Assembly: GCF_037975245.1 (NCBI RefSeq)
Contig: NC_092576.1
Location: 11,353,111 to 11,417,110 of the forward strand
DNA from: Apostichopus japonicus
Lineage: Eukaryota > Echinodermata > Holothuroidea > Aspidochirotida > Stichopodidae
Length of the DNA stretch: 64,000 nucleotides
Direction of reading: 5' to 3'
Below the pieces are notes generated by a model. That model had not been told where the DNA came from. It made no database searches and saw only the letters and a list, made by a program, of their open reading frames with translations. Of the stretch, positions 40,766 through 54,115 are shown one piece after another. A program made the translations under genes and the position numbers. Position 1 is the first letter of the stretch, and each line of letters opens with the position of its first letter.

Positions 40766-41682
40766 GCATCTATGAATTTCATAATTCACAAGTTTAGCTT
40801 CTAAGTAAGAATTGTTTTACAAGTGAGAAGAAACTTTCTGATGGAAACATTTGTTCCTCGTAGAAGGAACCAAACGTCACCTTATTACAGCCAGTGACTC
40901 TTTTATTCCTACAACCTACTTGTTATTAGGTTATGAATATCTATAAATTACATTAAAATATTCAGATTATAGATTATAAATAGTAGGACGTACAATTCTC
41001 CTCACTGGGTTTGTCATTTTCTGTAATAACTTTACACTTTTACTGGTCAGCAATCTGAACATGTAAGTTAATAGTTCCTAAATTACCTAGTTTGAAGGCC
41101 TTTGTGAGCTAGGAGTATAGAAATGATGAAGGAGGGGATTGGGGCTTTTGTCTCCGAAATTCAGCCAAGGAGTGTGGAAGGGGACGGGGGGGGGGGAGTG
41201 GCGGGAGGGCAAGAGGGTGGGCATGGACCATTGGTAACATTGTTATTGCCTGTAAAAAAAATGCTAAAAATTAAATATATATTCATTATTTGAGAAATGT
41301 TCTTGTTTTTTCTATCCTTTTGCTTTTATATTTTGTTGTGTGTGTGTAACCATGATCGTAAAATACTTTTTCTAGAAACAACACCTCCACCTTCCCTTCC
41401 TCGCATTCCGGCCTCAAGCATCTTCTCATGGCACGGTTCGAAAGGAGGAAACATTTGAGAAACTTTCATGGTTTTACATCACTTTGTTTGTTTGCTTGCA
41501 TTCTTCATCCTTAAAGGCTTCCAGAAAGAAAAACAAATAAGACATGAGCAACTCCAACCCCTCCCTGATCTCCGGCTCCCATTTTTGCACTTCCGACCAC
41601 CTTACACTCTCGTCTCGACACTGAACATAACCACTTTATAACAGGAAGCTTCGTGTTTTTTAATGACCCAACAAGTTTTGTT

Positions 41683-42560
<878 letters not shown>

Positions 42561-42810
42561 ATTACTGTTATTATTATTGATTATACGTGTAGGTATATTT
42601 GATCGCATCCATCAACGCATACACTACGTTTTTACTGGGGTATTTGAGACAAAGTCCTTGGTCATTTATTTACTTAGTTGTCAGTTAAGTAGAATTAGTG
42701 ATATGACCTGTGTAGACTGTGTTTGTTTTACCTAGGCACGGTCATAAAATTATCATAATACAGTGCATAGTATAGAAGATATGGTTATGACTTATACACT
42801 AGTCTATGTG

Positions 42811-44200
42811 GTACGCATGCGTAGATGTTTTAATAGACTGAACGGTGTACTGTGTGTCAGTACAAAGAAAGATATTCCACCTTCTTTGTACAAGTAACTA
42901 AGCAAGTGCATTCATGCTTGAATTAACGTCACGAAGGTTGTAAATTGCAGAGCCGTACATAGTTGTAATAATAACAGTCATGTACAAGAGGATTACAACT
43001 TCTGCTGAAAGGTAATGGCTTTTATATCTCTGTGACAGACCTGTTGTTATAATGTAAGTATGAAACATTTGTAAAGCAATATTGTAATGCGTATCGTAAT
43101 TTTCATCATACTTCGGCACTTAATTCCAGTCATAACTAAAACACAAATTTCACACACAGATAAGTTAAATCTCACGCCTTCACACGAGTCTGTGAAACAA
43201 TATATACCAGCAAATCTAGGTCTTTCATGCTTCACGAAAAAATATATGTGCACTTAGTTTGGTACATATTAACCTGTTATTTAGAGTAGGTCTCGCAAGA
43301 ATCGTTTGACATGACTTGGATACTTGAGACTTCATTCTAAAATTCCTTTACAAAATACGGTTCCTCATATTCACTATATATAGTGAATTCTCTTTCATTT
43401 TATTATACCTATGTAATTACTCTATTGGAGGTGTGCGTAAAGCACGTTGCATACCGATAAGAGTATATTTACAACGAACGGAGCTATATTACCAGTAGTC
43501 TATATACAGTATGTTAGTCCTTCAATGTAGCCTACACAAAGGCCTTTGTCAAGCCTTTCATTGACTTATGCTCGTTAATGTTATGTTAGACTGGATTATG
43601 GCCTCTATCAACATGTGGTCTATTTTATATTTTACGTTATGGTTTGGAATATCGGTGTGGGTTTAGAAGATGTAGTTTTAGGTAAGAAAGAAGTAATATA
43701 TTGTATATGGTTTTCTCACCATTTTGTGGTGGTGAGTGTGATGGGTAATTCGAAAATGTTAGCAGCGCGCTACATTGTTGGTCAAGACATTAATTTTGAT
43801 AATATGTAATCAATGCATAGTGTAAAAGTACAGCTAGGTAAAGCCTATTTAAATGTTTTATACAATAATCCTACATGTGTTTTAATGTAACAGAACTTAC
43901 AGTCGGACTAATATATTGTACTAGACAATAAGTAAGATAATATCACTGAAAAGAGGCTATACTTCAGTCCACAAAAGTCACTCAGAAAAGAAGAGACAAA
44001 AAAGAAGAAGTGATAACCAGAATTCAAAAATGCGTTGCAGTTTTGATGATGTAACATGAGCAGTTTTCTTCATAAATCTGACGTAATGTATAGTGAGGTG
44101 TACAACATACTCGATCTCAGTAAAGCAGTGTGATGTGACAAACAATAAATTCACAATGACACAGGCTGTCCTGAAATGACCATGTCCTCTACAACAGCTG
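42811..44200. other. Intergenic, no recognised gene
   Basis: AT-rich, short reading frames only. A short palindrome tcactatatatagtga lies at about 43371-43387. No exon signals with protein similarity. Confidence 0.4.
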
Positions 44201-44209
44201 GCTTCTTGT

Positions 44210-44790
44210 ACTAAATGTGATAGATAGCCTAGATCAACATACTAAATATGATATCTGTCCTTGTTGAAATATTGTGTAAAACATAGTTTTCACAATTTGA
44301 GTCCTCGTGAACTCAAACGACCATTGACCTCTGCCCACAACATTAGGCTTCTTGTACTCAATGTGGTACAATAACATACCAAAAATGCGAGCTGTCCAAG
44401 CTTCCCTTGCGATAACATGTTTAGGAAGGTGCGTTAGTGTCAAGAGACAGGTAAGAGGGGAGTGAAGTAAGTTTTTTGGCGTTTGTTGACTTCAAAATAC
44501 CTTTGAACTCCACCAAAAGCAATAATAGGCTTCTTAAAGTTGATATGGAACCTCTGCAAACCAAAACATGAGATCTGTCCAATGTTACCTAATTCTTGCA
44601 ATATCCTCCACCAAAATCAATAGGCTTTTTTTACTTAATATTATACACCTTCATGCCAAGTATAAGATCTGCCCAAGCTTCCAATATTGAGAATATCATG
44701 TTAACAAGGTTTTCAAATTTGACCTATGATGACTCCAACTGTCCTTTGACCTCCACAAAAAAACAAACAGGTTTCTGGGTAATCACTGTG
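44210..44790. repeat. Diverged tandem repeat array (about 150-bp unit), left part
   Basis: Recurring blocks: ccaaacatgagatctgtcca, agcttcccttnttgagatat, caaggttttcacaatttga, gacctccaccaaaa and ataggcttctt. The array continues at 49835-49915, showing that the 5-kb element between them is an insertion. Confidence 0.75.
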
Positions 44791-45075
44791 GTACTCTCTT
44801 AAAATGAGAGACTGAAATTTCAGTCTAATCGACTGAAATTTCAGTCTAATGATGGATGGGATAAGGGATCAGACTACTTAGACTGAATTTCAGTCTGAAA
44901 TGTAAAGACTGAAGGTCAGTCTTAATTAGACTGAGTACTCTGCAGTCTAATAGACTGAAAATCAAACCACTTTAGACTGAACAGTCAGCAGTTTAGACTG
45001 ATTTATTGCAGCACCAGTCTTAATTAGATTGAATATGCTCAGTCTATTAGACTGAAATCAGACTGAACAGTCGGT
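44791..45075. repeat. Left subterminal region of element E5, clustered AGACTGA motifs
   Basis: At least a dozen AGACTGA or TCAGTCT copies in both orientations, two as full 18-bp palindromes near 44805-44852. Such clusters are typical transposase-binding arrays in large DNA transposons. Confidence 0.85.
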
Positions 45076-46925
45076 CCTTTACACATCACAGCTATACTGT
45101 CAATCTTATAAACTGCAAATCCTGGATTGAACAAGCTTTTCTATTGATCCTCCGTGTTAGCTTGGTGCTGGAATTCTTCAATATAGATGCATTTAAGGCC
45201 ATCATCAAAGACAACATTCAATGATCTGTTAATGCAGGGGAATTTACTGAAAGGTGCTACTTCATTGAGTGACTTCGCCTTCACATCCAATCATGTTAGG
45301 CTATAAAGACCAGAAAATCGTTGTGACAGTCACACACAAAGTACATTAAAAATGGTATTCCATCAAGAAATATAATTGTCAATATCCACCGAACAGTAAT
45401 TTTATTTCCACTAACTCACTAATATATTCTTATAGAATTTTCGTTATCATATTAAAAAAAAAAACAGAAATCAAAACTACAATATTCTGAGGGATGTTCA
45501 ACACAACATGTTATCTTTCCAACAAACGTTCAAATTAAAAAGATGCTTTACATAACAGTGACATATTTTCAGTTCAATATTAATCTGTCAAATTTCTGCT
45601 TGAATTGGGCCATCTAAAATGTTCTTTAATTTTTTTGAAAAAGGATTAGGTGAGCTGAGAACAGATCAGTGGTGTCGCCAATGGGTGGCCTGGGGAACCC
45701 CTCCCCCAAGAGGGAATTCACAAATAGACATAACACCAACCAAAATTCATATGTCTGGCAACACCACTGCAACAGAAAGCACTTTAAATTCTTTGTATAT
45801 TACCACCAGGTGGTAATACCCTGGAATTCATTGACAACACAGCTGTAAATTGAGTCGTTATATACCCAGCTGATCCCATCTCCCGATCTCACTGAACTTT
45901 AAATTTTCCACTGTAAAGGATATAGTAACTATACGATCCTACCTTTACAAAAGGGATAGGATGGAAACACGACGATAGTACAATGGATCTGGTACATTGC
46001 CTTTTTTTCCAGTTGTAAATCATTAATGTATAGTAGCAACAATTTCTTAGAATGATTTCAAAATGGGGAAAACATATGACAAATTTTCAGAAGGTTATTT
46101 ATAAAATATTAGGAATGGTTAAACTATATATCAGTGCCGTCAACATTTAAATACTTTGTGTTTCAATGATATAGATTGGCGATTGCTGAAAGTCATTATC
46201 CAGCACACACAAAACAACATATTACAAGCAGTTAACAGAATGGCACTAACTTCATAATGGCTATTAGATAAACATGAATTATTATATACTGCATTCACAA
46301 TTTCATGATATGGCATTCATATAAAGCAAATTTGTATGCAAAAACAGCACATGTGACTATTATACCACCCTCAATTATTTCTTAACTTTCTGATAGTAAT
46401 CATGTATAGTGATTTTGATTGGGATTTCAATCAAACTTTGAAGTTTTGTAAATTATCTGACGTGAATCATTTAATGTCGGGCTCAAGCTGAAAAAAAAAT
46501 GTGACTCAAAGTCGACTAAAAAATAATGAGGAAAGGATATTCTCAAATGGAATTTTCTACAATTACTGAATTTATAATAATCAGGTTACTTGCTTTTCAT
46601 GGCACAAGTTATGGAATATTGTGCATAATAAATAATATTAGCTTAATTAATTGCTTAATTAAATAAACCTTCAACATAGTGAGTGCAGTGAAATGTGGGA
46701 ACATTAAAGTAAACATTAAAATAACATGCTTGAAAAATCATACAACAAAGTTTTTTTGGCAACTAGGTGTTTGTTTAATTACATTCATAATTAGATCAGT
46801 ATCATTAAAAAACATTTTTGACAACCAAAAATCAATGAAATATTTATTTCTGGAGCCCTATTCATATAAAACTGTTGGTAAACTCTGGGTAATCAATTTA
46901 TCATTTTAGGGTATGTGTTAGTTAC
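45076..46925. other. Interior of element E5, no recognised exon
   Basis: AT-rich. One stretch (45660-45790) holds agtggtgtcgccaatgggtg and gtctggcaacaccactgc, an imperfect inverted pair that may mark a nested small element. No transposase or other domain could be read. Confidence 0.4.
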
Positions 46926-46931
46926 TCCTTA

Positions 46932-47298
46932 AAGGTATTGAAGACTTGTCCCAAACAGCATGCAGCCATCTGAAAAAGTTAACTTTCTGTTGCTTGCAAG
47001 TGATGTTTGTTCGTGTCGCTAACAAAGACAGACAGTAATGAAACGTGATACCTTGATATCTTTAGCTGGACCTGAGATGTTCATCGCTGTATCGTTTATA
47101 CACTGTGATGTGGGTATTGACCGCAGCTGTATGTACTGACTGTACACTAGTGTCTAATTACCGACGGTAGCAAGCTGTGTTTGTATTTTCTGGGATCCAT
47201 GGCAGTGTCTAACACTTCTGTCACACCTCATTTGAAACTAGGTCAGATTACCGGCATTAGACGTTCTTTTTGCGCGAGTCTTCACACCCTTTTAAAGT
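46932..47298. mobile_element. MITE family M2 with TTAA target site, copy 2 (inside E5)
   Basis: Left TTAAAGGTATTGAAGACTTG, right gcgcgagtcttcacaccctt followed by TTAA. It is about 80-85% identical by eye to 15833-16200 over its full length. Confidence 0.82.
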
Positions 47299-47516
47299 TA
47301 CTCCACGCTGACAGACGGGGTTCCGGCCTACAGAGCAATAAAATGTAACATTCACTCCTTGAAATTACTCCATGCTGACTGCCCTTATTGATGTGGCAAG
47401 GATACGAACTAGAGACTTCACTTCTGTTGGTTGCAAAATTCCATACACCATGGAAGCATGGAACTCACAAAACTAGTGTTGTAGAGGGGGTGTATAGTCT
47501 ATGTTAAATGTATGTT

Positions 47517-47663
47517 CTACGCCTCTGTCCCTGTTGGAATGGCCAGTTTATCTGCCACAATGAAGAATTGTTTGGGGTTCAATTCTGGTCCGAGAGATAG
47601 GATGAAAGGCTGCCAATATTGTCCTTGTCTGCCCTGTGCTGCGCTCTCAATATCTGTGCCCTC
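47517..47663 (-). CDS. Probable terminal exon of a minus-strand gene in element E5
   Basis: On the minus strand a pyrimidine-rich tract and acceptor (cttcaccaaacag) precede 48 codons and TAG. The peptide has GQYWQPFILSLGPELNPKQF, then FIVADKLAIPTG, with a protein-like composition unlike the surrounding noncoding frames. It reminds me of uncharacterised, transposon-associated animal proteins with a FFVVxD-type motif, but I cannot name a family. Entry phase 0 matches the exit phase of the exon at 49314-49385. Further exons may lie between. Confidence 0.5.
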   Translation of the reverse strand, partial: EGTDIESAAQGRQGQYWQPFILSLGPELNPKQFFIVADKLAIPTGTEA

Positions 47664-48284
47664 CTGTTTGGTGAAGATAAAAATAAATGTGATAAAGGAC
47701 AAGCAATATGGTATGAATCAAAACATTCTTAAAAAAAGATATGTTGAGAGGTAGAGTTCGATGTGGACTAGACTAGAATAATATTTAGGAGAGAATGGAG
47801 AAAGAAGAACATGACTGGCATTGTACGAAGGAGATACATCAATTCATGATAGGCAGCAATATGTCATCCATGGTGGGTGAGATGTGTTATGTGAAGGTGG
47901 ATTCAAATTCAACCTAACATTTATGGGTTATCATGTTGATTTTGGCAGGTACATGGTTACCAAGCAAGGTTTGTTGTTAGTTGTTTTCAGAAATTTCTCT
48001 TTTTAAGGATAAATTGTCCATGACATCTCCTGATTCCATTTCATCAGCATAGAAAACCAGTGAACAAGGAATATGATTTACATTTTAGCCTACTGATTTC
48101 ACTAATATGTCTATCTGCTTGTAAAAGAAACTGATTTCATAAGATTAGTGAATGGTAATATTACTGTAAAATCTTATAGTAAAGACTGATGGCCCACTAT
48201 ATGTTTAATAAAATAGCAAAAGCATACCAATTCTTTTCCAGTTTCCACATGATTTAAATACAATGGTAATTGTTTAACAGAATC

Positions 48285-49150
48285 GTGATAGCTTCATGCT
48301 GTAATGGCTGTAGCAGTAACTACATTTTTTTCAAATAATTAAGGGTGCTTACAATCTATGCATAATAGTACTGTGTTTTGCAATTTCTTCAGCATTGTTA
48401 TGTTCAAGTATTTGTTATGAGGTTAACCTAGCCTAGATTCATTTGGGACGATCGAGTACATATTGCAGTCCTGACAAGCGTGCTTATTCGCCCGACGATT
48501 GGGTTCATATGCAGGACAGGCGGGCTAATTTGCCAGACAATCTGGTACCGTGATAGCTTCATGCTGTAATGGCTGTAGCAGTAACTACATTTTTCAAATA
48601 ATTAAGGGTGCTTACAATCTATGCATAATAGTACTGTGTTTTGCAATTTCTTCAGCATTATTATGTTCAAGTATTTGTTATGAGGTTAACCAAGCCTAGA
48701 TTCATTTGGGACGATCGAGTACATATTGCAGTCCTGACAAGCGTGCTTATTCGCCCGACGATTGGGTTCATATGCAGGATAGGCGGGCTAATTTGCCCGA
48801 CGATCTGGTACCGTGATAGCTTCATGCTGTAATGGCTGTAGCAGTCACTACATTTTTCAAATAATTAAGGGTGCTTACAATCTATGCATAATAGTCCTTT
48901 GTTTTGCAATTTCTTGAGCATTATTATGTCCAAGTATTTGTTATGAGGTTAACCTAGCCTAGGCTAGATTCATTTTGGGACGATCGAGTACATATTGCAG
49001 GACAAGCGTGCTTATTCGCCCGACGATCGGGTACATATGCAGGACAGGCGGGCTGATTTGCCCGACGATCGGGTACATATGCAGGATAGGCGGGCTGATT
49101 TGCCCGACGATCGGGTACATATGCAGGACCGGCGTGCTTATTCGCCGACG
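48285..49150. repeat. About 264-bp tandem repeat, three copies, with a 42-bp inner repeat
   Basis: cgtgatagcttcatgctgta recurs at 48285, 48549 and 48812. Each copy ends in cgacgatcgggtacatatgc / aggacaggcgggctgattt; the third expands this into three or four 42-bp units. It lies in the putative intron of the E5 gene. Confidence 0.92.
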
Positions 49151-49313
49151 ATCGTGTTAATAGGCCCCACCAATTATAACAACAGCCTAGTCCCTATTTG
49201 CTATGGTACAGCCTAGCTAGGCCTACCTCGCGCACAAGCCTAGAATAACTAACGTTACGAACTGCCAAGCTTTTATTCTGTATTAATTGGAAAACAACAA
49301 AAAACATACATAC

Positions 49314-49385
49314 CTTTCCCTCGAAAACTGTTTTCACTTCGTGGAAACCTTTATTTGTAAGAAAAGTTCTTAAAGACTCAGCCAT
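49314..49385 (-). CDS. Probable first coding exon of a minus-strand gene in element E5
   Basis: ATG at 49383-49385 opens 24 codons (MAESLRTFLTNKGFHEVKTV then FEGK) and ends at a textbook donor, AAG|gtatgt, in phase 0. Two CCAAT boxes on the same strand lie upstream (49606-49610 and 49676-49680). The amphipathic N-terminal sequence is not recognised. The position close to the right terminal repeat fits a promoter at one end of a transposon. Confidence 0.5.
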
Positions 49386-49605
49386 TGCTAATTTATAACC
49401 TTTACTCTAGCTTAGACATACGGTCGTCTGTCTCGTTCATGCCTAGCTGTGTGTACGGCGTGCGTACGTACAGTACAGCGAGTACCTGGCTAAGCGAAGA
49501 ATATAGTAGTATATATGTACACAAGTTGTAGCGCTCGTTGTCACTTGTTTTTTGTGCTGCGTATTTGCAAGTTTTCGGATGACGTAGGCGCATTTCTGTT
49601 CTCTG

Positions 49606-49680
49606 ATTGGATACATTTTTCAGTGGAATACAGAGACTGAAAATGGTAAGATGCCATGCCACATGTGATTAGCTGATTGG
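49606..49680 (-). promoter_or_regulatory. Putative promoter of the E5 gene (two CCAAT boxes)
   Basis: ATTGG on the + strand at 49606 and 49676 reads CCAAT on the minus strand, 220-295 bp upstream of the ATG at 49385. A CpG-containing stretch (49440-49580) lies between. Inference only. Confidence 0.35.
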
Positions 49681-49684
49681 TTAA

Positions 49685-49834
49685 TACAGTCAGTCCAAAA
49701 CAGCGACTGAACGGTGTAACTGATAATACAGTCTAAGTAGAGTGTTTCTCAGTCTAAGCTCAGTGTATAACACTGAAAAAAATTTCAGTCTCAAAGAAGA
49801 CTGAATTCTTCAGTCTATCATTTTAAGAGAGTAC
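49685..49834. repeat. Right subterminal region of element E5
   Basis: About eight AGACTGA/TCAGTCT-type motifs (cagtctaagtag, ctcagtctaagctc, agactgaattcttcagtct) ending in the terminal repeat. Confidence 0.82.
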
Positions 49835-50374
49835 TCCTACACACCAAACATGAGATCGGCCCAAGCTTTCCTTCTTGAGATATTGTGTTTACAAGGTTTT
49901 CACAATTTGACACATCCACATATACACCCACACACCATCATAAATGCAAAGGTTATGATTATCATCGAAACCAAAAAAAAAAGCCGAATCAATGACAAAG
50001 GGAAAGGCTATACATACAATGTAATACAAAGTAATAGATAAGCACATTAGATTATACGTAGGCAATATTTAAAGGAATAGATAGTTTTAGCTTCTTTCAT
50101 ATATGTACTGAGACAACATTTGCAAAGTAAAGAAATTATATTTCAGTAGCTTTAAAATCAGAACTATTACTGAATGAAAAACATTTGAAGATTATTGGAT
50201 CAATGCGCACTGTGATGTTTCGATCACAATTTTGTTTCAATATCAAGTTAAAAAGACCTATTAGAATCGAGCTCATTCGACACTGAATATTATAGTGCAG
50301 ATACACAGTAAAGTCTTCTTTTTCTTATATGACTTGAAATGGTACCGATGCTATAAACAAACATTAGGCGAGGG

Positions 50375-50758
50375 GTGGAGGGGGGGGGGGCGGGGGTGTC
50401 AATAAAGACGTTTGCTTTGTTACTTTTAAGTTTGTTAATGATTGAACTTATGTGGCCGTTTTACTATAAATTACAAAAATCGTCAGTGCCAAATGTAAGA
50501 CACTCACCAATGTTTGATGTAGAACCATGTGCGTATTTGGAGGTAAACCATTCTACAATGGGAATATTCAGGGCCAACTCTAGCTGTAAAAGGACTGTTT
50601 CATCTTGTTCAATGGAATACGCGTTTAGGTTTGGCCGCGTCATGATTTACAGCAAAACGAAATACCTACTGATACATACTGTATTCCCCAAATTTCATGT
50701 TAATCGAAGCCCTCAGTATCGATTATCACGTTGTTTTCCGTATGTTGCTCGCGTATGA
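50375..50758 (+). CDS. Unrecognised reading frame with N-terminal hydrophobic segment
   Basis: 127 codons. After a low-complexity G-rich start comes FALLLLSLLMIELMWPFYY, a possible signal anchor, and N-glycosylation sequons (NHS, NSS). A donor-like GAG|gtaaac at 50542 could end a first exon after CAYLE, as in type II glycosyltransferases. No family match is recognised and it may be chance. Confidence 0.2.
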   Translation: MEGGGAGVSIKTFALLLLSLLMIELMWPFYYKLQKSSVPNVRHSPMFDVEPCAYLEVNHSTMGIFRANSSCKRTVSSCSMEYAFRFGRVMIYSKTKYLLIHTVFPKFHVNRSPQYRLSRCFPYVARV

Positions 50759-51430
50759 ATATAACAGTTAAGTTGGCATGCTCCAAATAACACTAACACA
50801 CGCTCAGTATGAACGTATGCACACGATTGAACAGATACTTTTATCCACGTCTATAAAACCAAAACCAAAACCCATCCTCATCATCTTCATGCTTGCCATC
50901 TCTAACTCCAACAAACAAATTCTCAACAGAATTCATACTAAAGCTGATCGCCATGCACTCAGAGGCGTAGCGAAAAATTTGCCAAGTGAGGGGCAAACTA
51001 TCTAAGCGTAGCGCCACCAGAGGTTGGCGCGAAGCGTGCAAGAAAATTTTGGCCGAAAATGTCTCCCAGATCGCTAGAAATGGCACTTCCCAGGCCATGT
51101 AAGTGATATCTAAGCATAATTTATTTTGAAATTACTAGCGATATCATAAAAAAATATGCTCGAGGTGGGCGGGGGTTGCGGTCGCCCCATTCGCCCCCCC
51201 CGGCTACGCGCCTGCTTGCACTGAACCTCAGTCCCTATAGTTATATCGGTAGTTTACACGTTCCACATGCAGGAAATACAAGCCCTCTTTTCACCGTCCT
51301 TCTTAAAGAATTTAACTTGAATTAAGTTATATAGCAACCCCGAGAATGACCCGTTTAATAAAGCTCTCCTCCTGAAATACCAAATACCAACTGTTTTCTA
51401 TTCTTTCATAACACAATTACACATATTCCC
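50750..51430 (+). repeat. Duplicated block D2, copy 2 (interrupted by repeat R1)
   Basis: Matches 33230-34360 in two halves. Here the interruption is repeat R1 and adjoining sequence (about 50950-51230) instead of a LINE. Confidence 0.6.
50997..51100 (-). repeat. Dispersed repeat R1, copy 3 (reverse)
   Basis: The reverse complement reads ggcctgggaagtgccatttc, then ggccaaaattttcttgcacg and ggtggcgctacgcttagata, matching 31441-31545 and 32830-32945. Confidence 0.8.
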
Positions 51431-53710
51431 CTAGAACCTCTTGCGAGTTCGATCGTATAGCGGGCCATCAGTCTCAAATCGTGGGGAATCGACATATACC
51501 AATTTCCTTCGACTTATATCAGTTTCTAGCAGCTTAAATTGACTTCTACCGATTTAAATCGACATATACCAGATTACATAGATCACTAATAAAACATGAT
51601 TGGGGGCAAACCCTCGCATGTATTGATTTTAAGAAGTAATTTATTTGAGTATATAAGTAGTTGATATAAATAATATATGCAGCCTTGACGTATAAATAAG
51701 TTCGAAGGTTAAGTTACTTAAACGAGCAGTTGTTTGCAGTCTTACCATTACGTGACTGAAGGCCCGCGAACTTTTTTTCCCCAAACTGAACTGACACTGA
51801 AATGAGTATTCAACAAGGTATACTCTGTCGATATCAGTATGATCAACACGAACAAATTCAAGATATTCATTCACATTAGCAACTTTCCAGAACTTTTGGT
51901 AGGAATATATGAACGAAAGTATATAATGTTCTTAACACAATGAAGCAACAATTCCCAACTACTGCGTCCATAATAGGCAGTCCCCGATCGTTTGTTTACT
52001 CGCTTGACTCCGCTCTACACAACACATGTAATGTAGCCTACTGTACTATGTATAGTATACAGCACAATCAACACAGTGCATTTGTAATTGTATACATGTA
52101 GCCGATGTACGTATGTACGAGGTGTTTGTGTACATTCGGAGTTGCGATATAGTTTTATAATCATAAATTCATGAGAAGTTCAACTTCTAAAAAATGTATT
52201 CAGTCAATGAATCATGATAGGCCTAGTCGAATAGGCAGTGGCCATGAAGACGGCGAGCGAGTGTGTGCCAGCCATTGAGTGTACACAAAAAAAAAAGGCA
52301 TTTGACGATATGTCTGTGTCTTTTGACTTGTTAACTATAGTTGTATAGCCTTATAACATATACGTACGGAAACACAGATGTTTACCGGCACCAGTAGAAG
52401 TTCTTGTACATGGTATGGACTCGAAGAGGAACCAAAGAGCACCCGAACCCATACCCTGAGGATTATTTCGGATTCATTGATAAACGCAGACTACCATTCC
52501 GATTTTGATCAGCCAATCAGAATCGAGGAAATAATTTCAGTGTCAGTTCAGTTTGGGAAAAAAAATCGCGGCCCGCATAGCCTATATACGTACAGTAACA
52601 TTAGCCATATGTTATAGTATCGACCGAGTTAGGTTTAAGGTTGAACACGTCATGAACTGGTACACGGGGGAACCGACCGAACCAGGGAGATCAGTGACCC
52701 GTTTCCGATTTTTGAGACCGGTCCCATCATTAAATTCCCAAACTTACGTCTCTACCCAATCAACAATTGACACAGACTTATCTTTATAATCAATCTCACG
52801 ACGGGATAAAAACCTCGCCCATAAGTAATCAATCTTATACCTGAACAATTAAGTATCAAACTATGACATATGTAACAACTGTCCATGGTTCCATACTGTC
52901 CTCTACTGTTATGAGAAAATAGGGAAAGATGATTTGATCAATTTAACTCCTTTTACCAACTATATTATTAATTCACACGATCCATACTGCAAACGGTGCA
53001 GTAAAGTAAAGTTTCCAAAATAGTGACTAGAGTCATTCCTGCACAGATGTACAATGTCATGTTACTTTGCCCATGGAATACTAATGTTGACTGAGTTCAA
53101 AATACGCCACCATGTTTTAAAATCCCTCGAACACTTACGCTAACACCGCATATATTTGCTGTCACCTACCATCGCAAATTTCAAATGGGATGAATTTGAA
53201 GGTACGTTCAAATATTGATCTTTATTACCCTGTATGACGGACAAAACCTTCCTGAAAAAAAGAAAATGTGTAACATTGACACAAACGACATCACTAAAGG
53301 GGCAATTTCAAACTGTTACCCCGATATAACATAATTACAAGTCTAACGATTTACTTGCCTGAAAGTTCAATTATGTCTATAGTTTGTTGTTATTATCCTC
53401 GCGGAAGCCGTGTGTACTACAATAAGTGTCACGTCACGTGTCCGTCTAGCTCAAACTATCTTTTGGAGATATAATGAAGAGCCGACACTTCCATTGTATC
53501 CTCTGCACGATCATTTGGTTCAGTGACCCACTTAATTGGTTTGAGCGATTGTGCGGGCTGACCTATGTTACAGATACTGACATACTGTGATTGTGCGAAT
53601 TTCGACGCGCTTTCGTCTGTGATGGTGACAAGCAATTTCATTGTTCGAATGTTGCATATATATATATAGACCAGGCTATGAATGAGGTAGGTATCACCTG
53701 AAAGGAGGAT
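51431..53710. other. Intergenic, no recognised gene
   Basis: Contains a short repeat of atcgacatataccaattt-like units at 51488-51575 and otherwise unique sequence. Short reading frames show no domain. Confidence 0.4.
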
Positions 53711-53713
53711 TTA

Positions 53714-54115
53714 TCTCACATGGTTTTTCTAGACTAGAATTTCAAAAGGAATAAGAATATCTTGGGAAAAAAGCAAATCCTGAACGCACCTCCGAAAAGT
53801 GGGGTTCTTTCTGGGGGTGGGGGGGTCCATTTTTTAAGGAAAAAATACCAGAAGTTACATTTACACAAAAATAGGATAAAATGTGGTTTTTCTAGACCAG
53901 AATTTCCTAAGAAATAAGAATATTTTGGGTAAAATGCCCACATCCTGAACGCAACCCCGGAATAGGGGGGTTCTTTCTGGGGGTGGGTTCCAATTCTCAA
54001 GGGAAAAATACCATAAGTTACATATACACACAAATAGGATAAAATGTGGTTTTTCTAGACCAGAATTTCATAAGAAATAAGAATATATTTGATAAAAAGC
54101 CCAAATCTTGAACGA
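53714..54115. repeat. 163-bp tandem repeat, 2.5 copies
   Basis: ggtttttctagaccagaatt starts at about 53720, 53884 and 54047. Copies share aataagaatat, tcctgaacgca and ggttctttctgggggtgg, and a purine-rich end. Confidence 0.9.

Larger units (their letters stand above)
44791..49834. mobile_element. 5-kb terminal-inverted-repeat element E5 with AGACTGA palindromes
   Basis: The left end GTACTCTCTTAAAATGAGAG and the right end read inverted (GTACTCTCTTAAAATGATAG) form a roughly 25-bp terminal inverted repeat continuing into AGACTGAA. GTAC (or TA) at both outer edges is the likely target duplication. About 280 bp at the left and 140 bp at the right are packed with AGACTGA/TCAGTCT, often as palindromes (agactgaaatttcagtct). 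The flanking tandem repeat is continuous across the insertion. Inside are a minus-strand exon pair (49314-49385, 47517-47663), a TTAA MITE and a 264-bp tandem repeat. No recognisable transposase was seen, so the superfamily is unknown. Confidence 0.82.
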
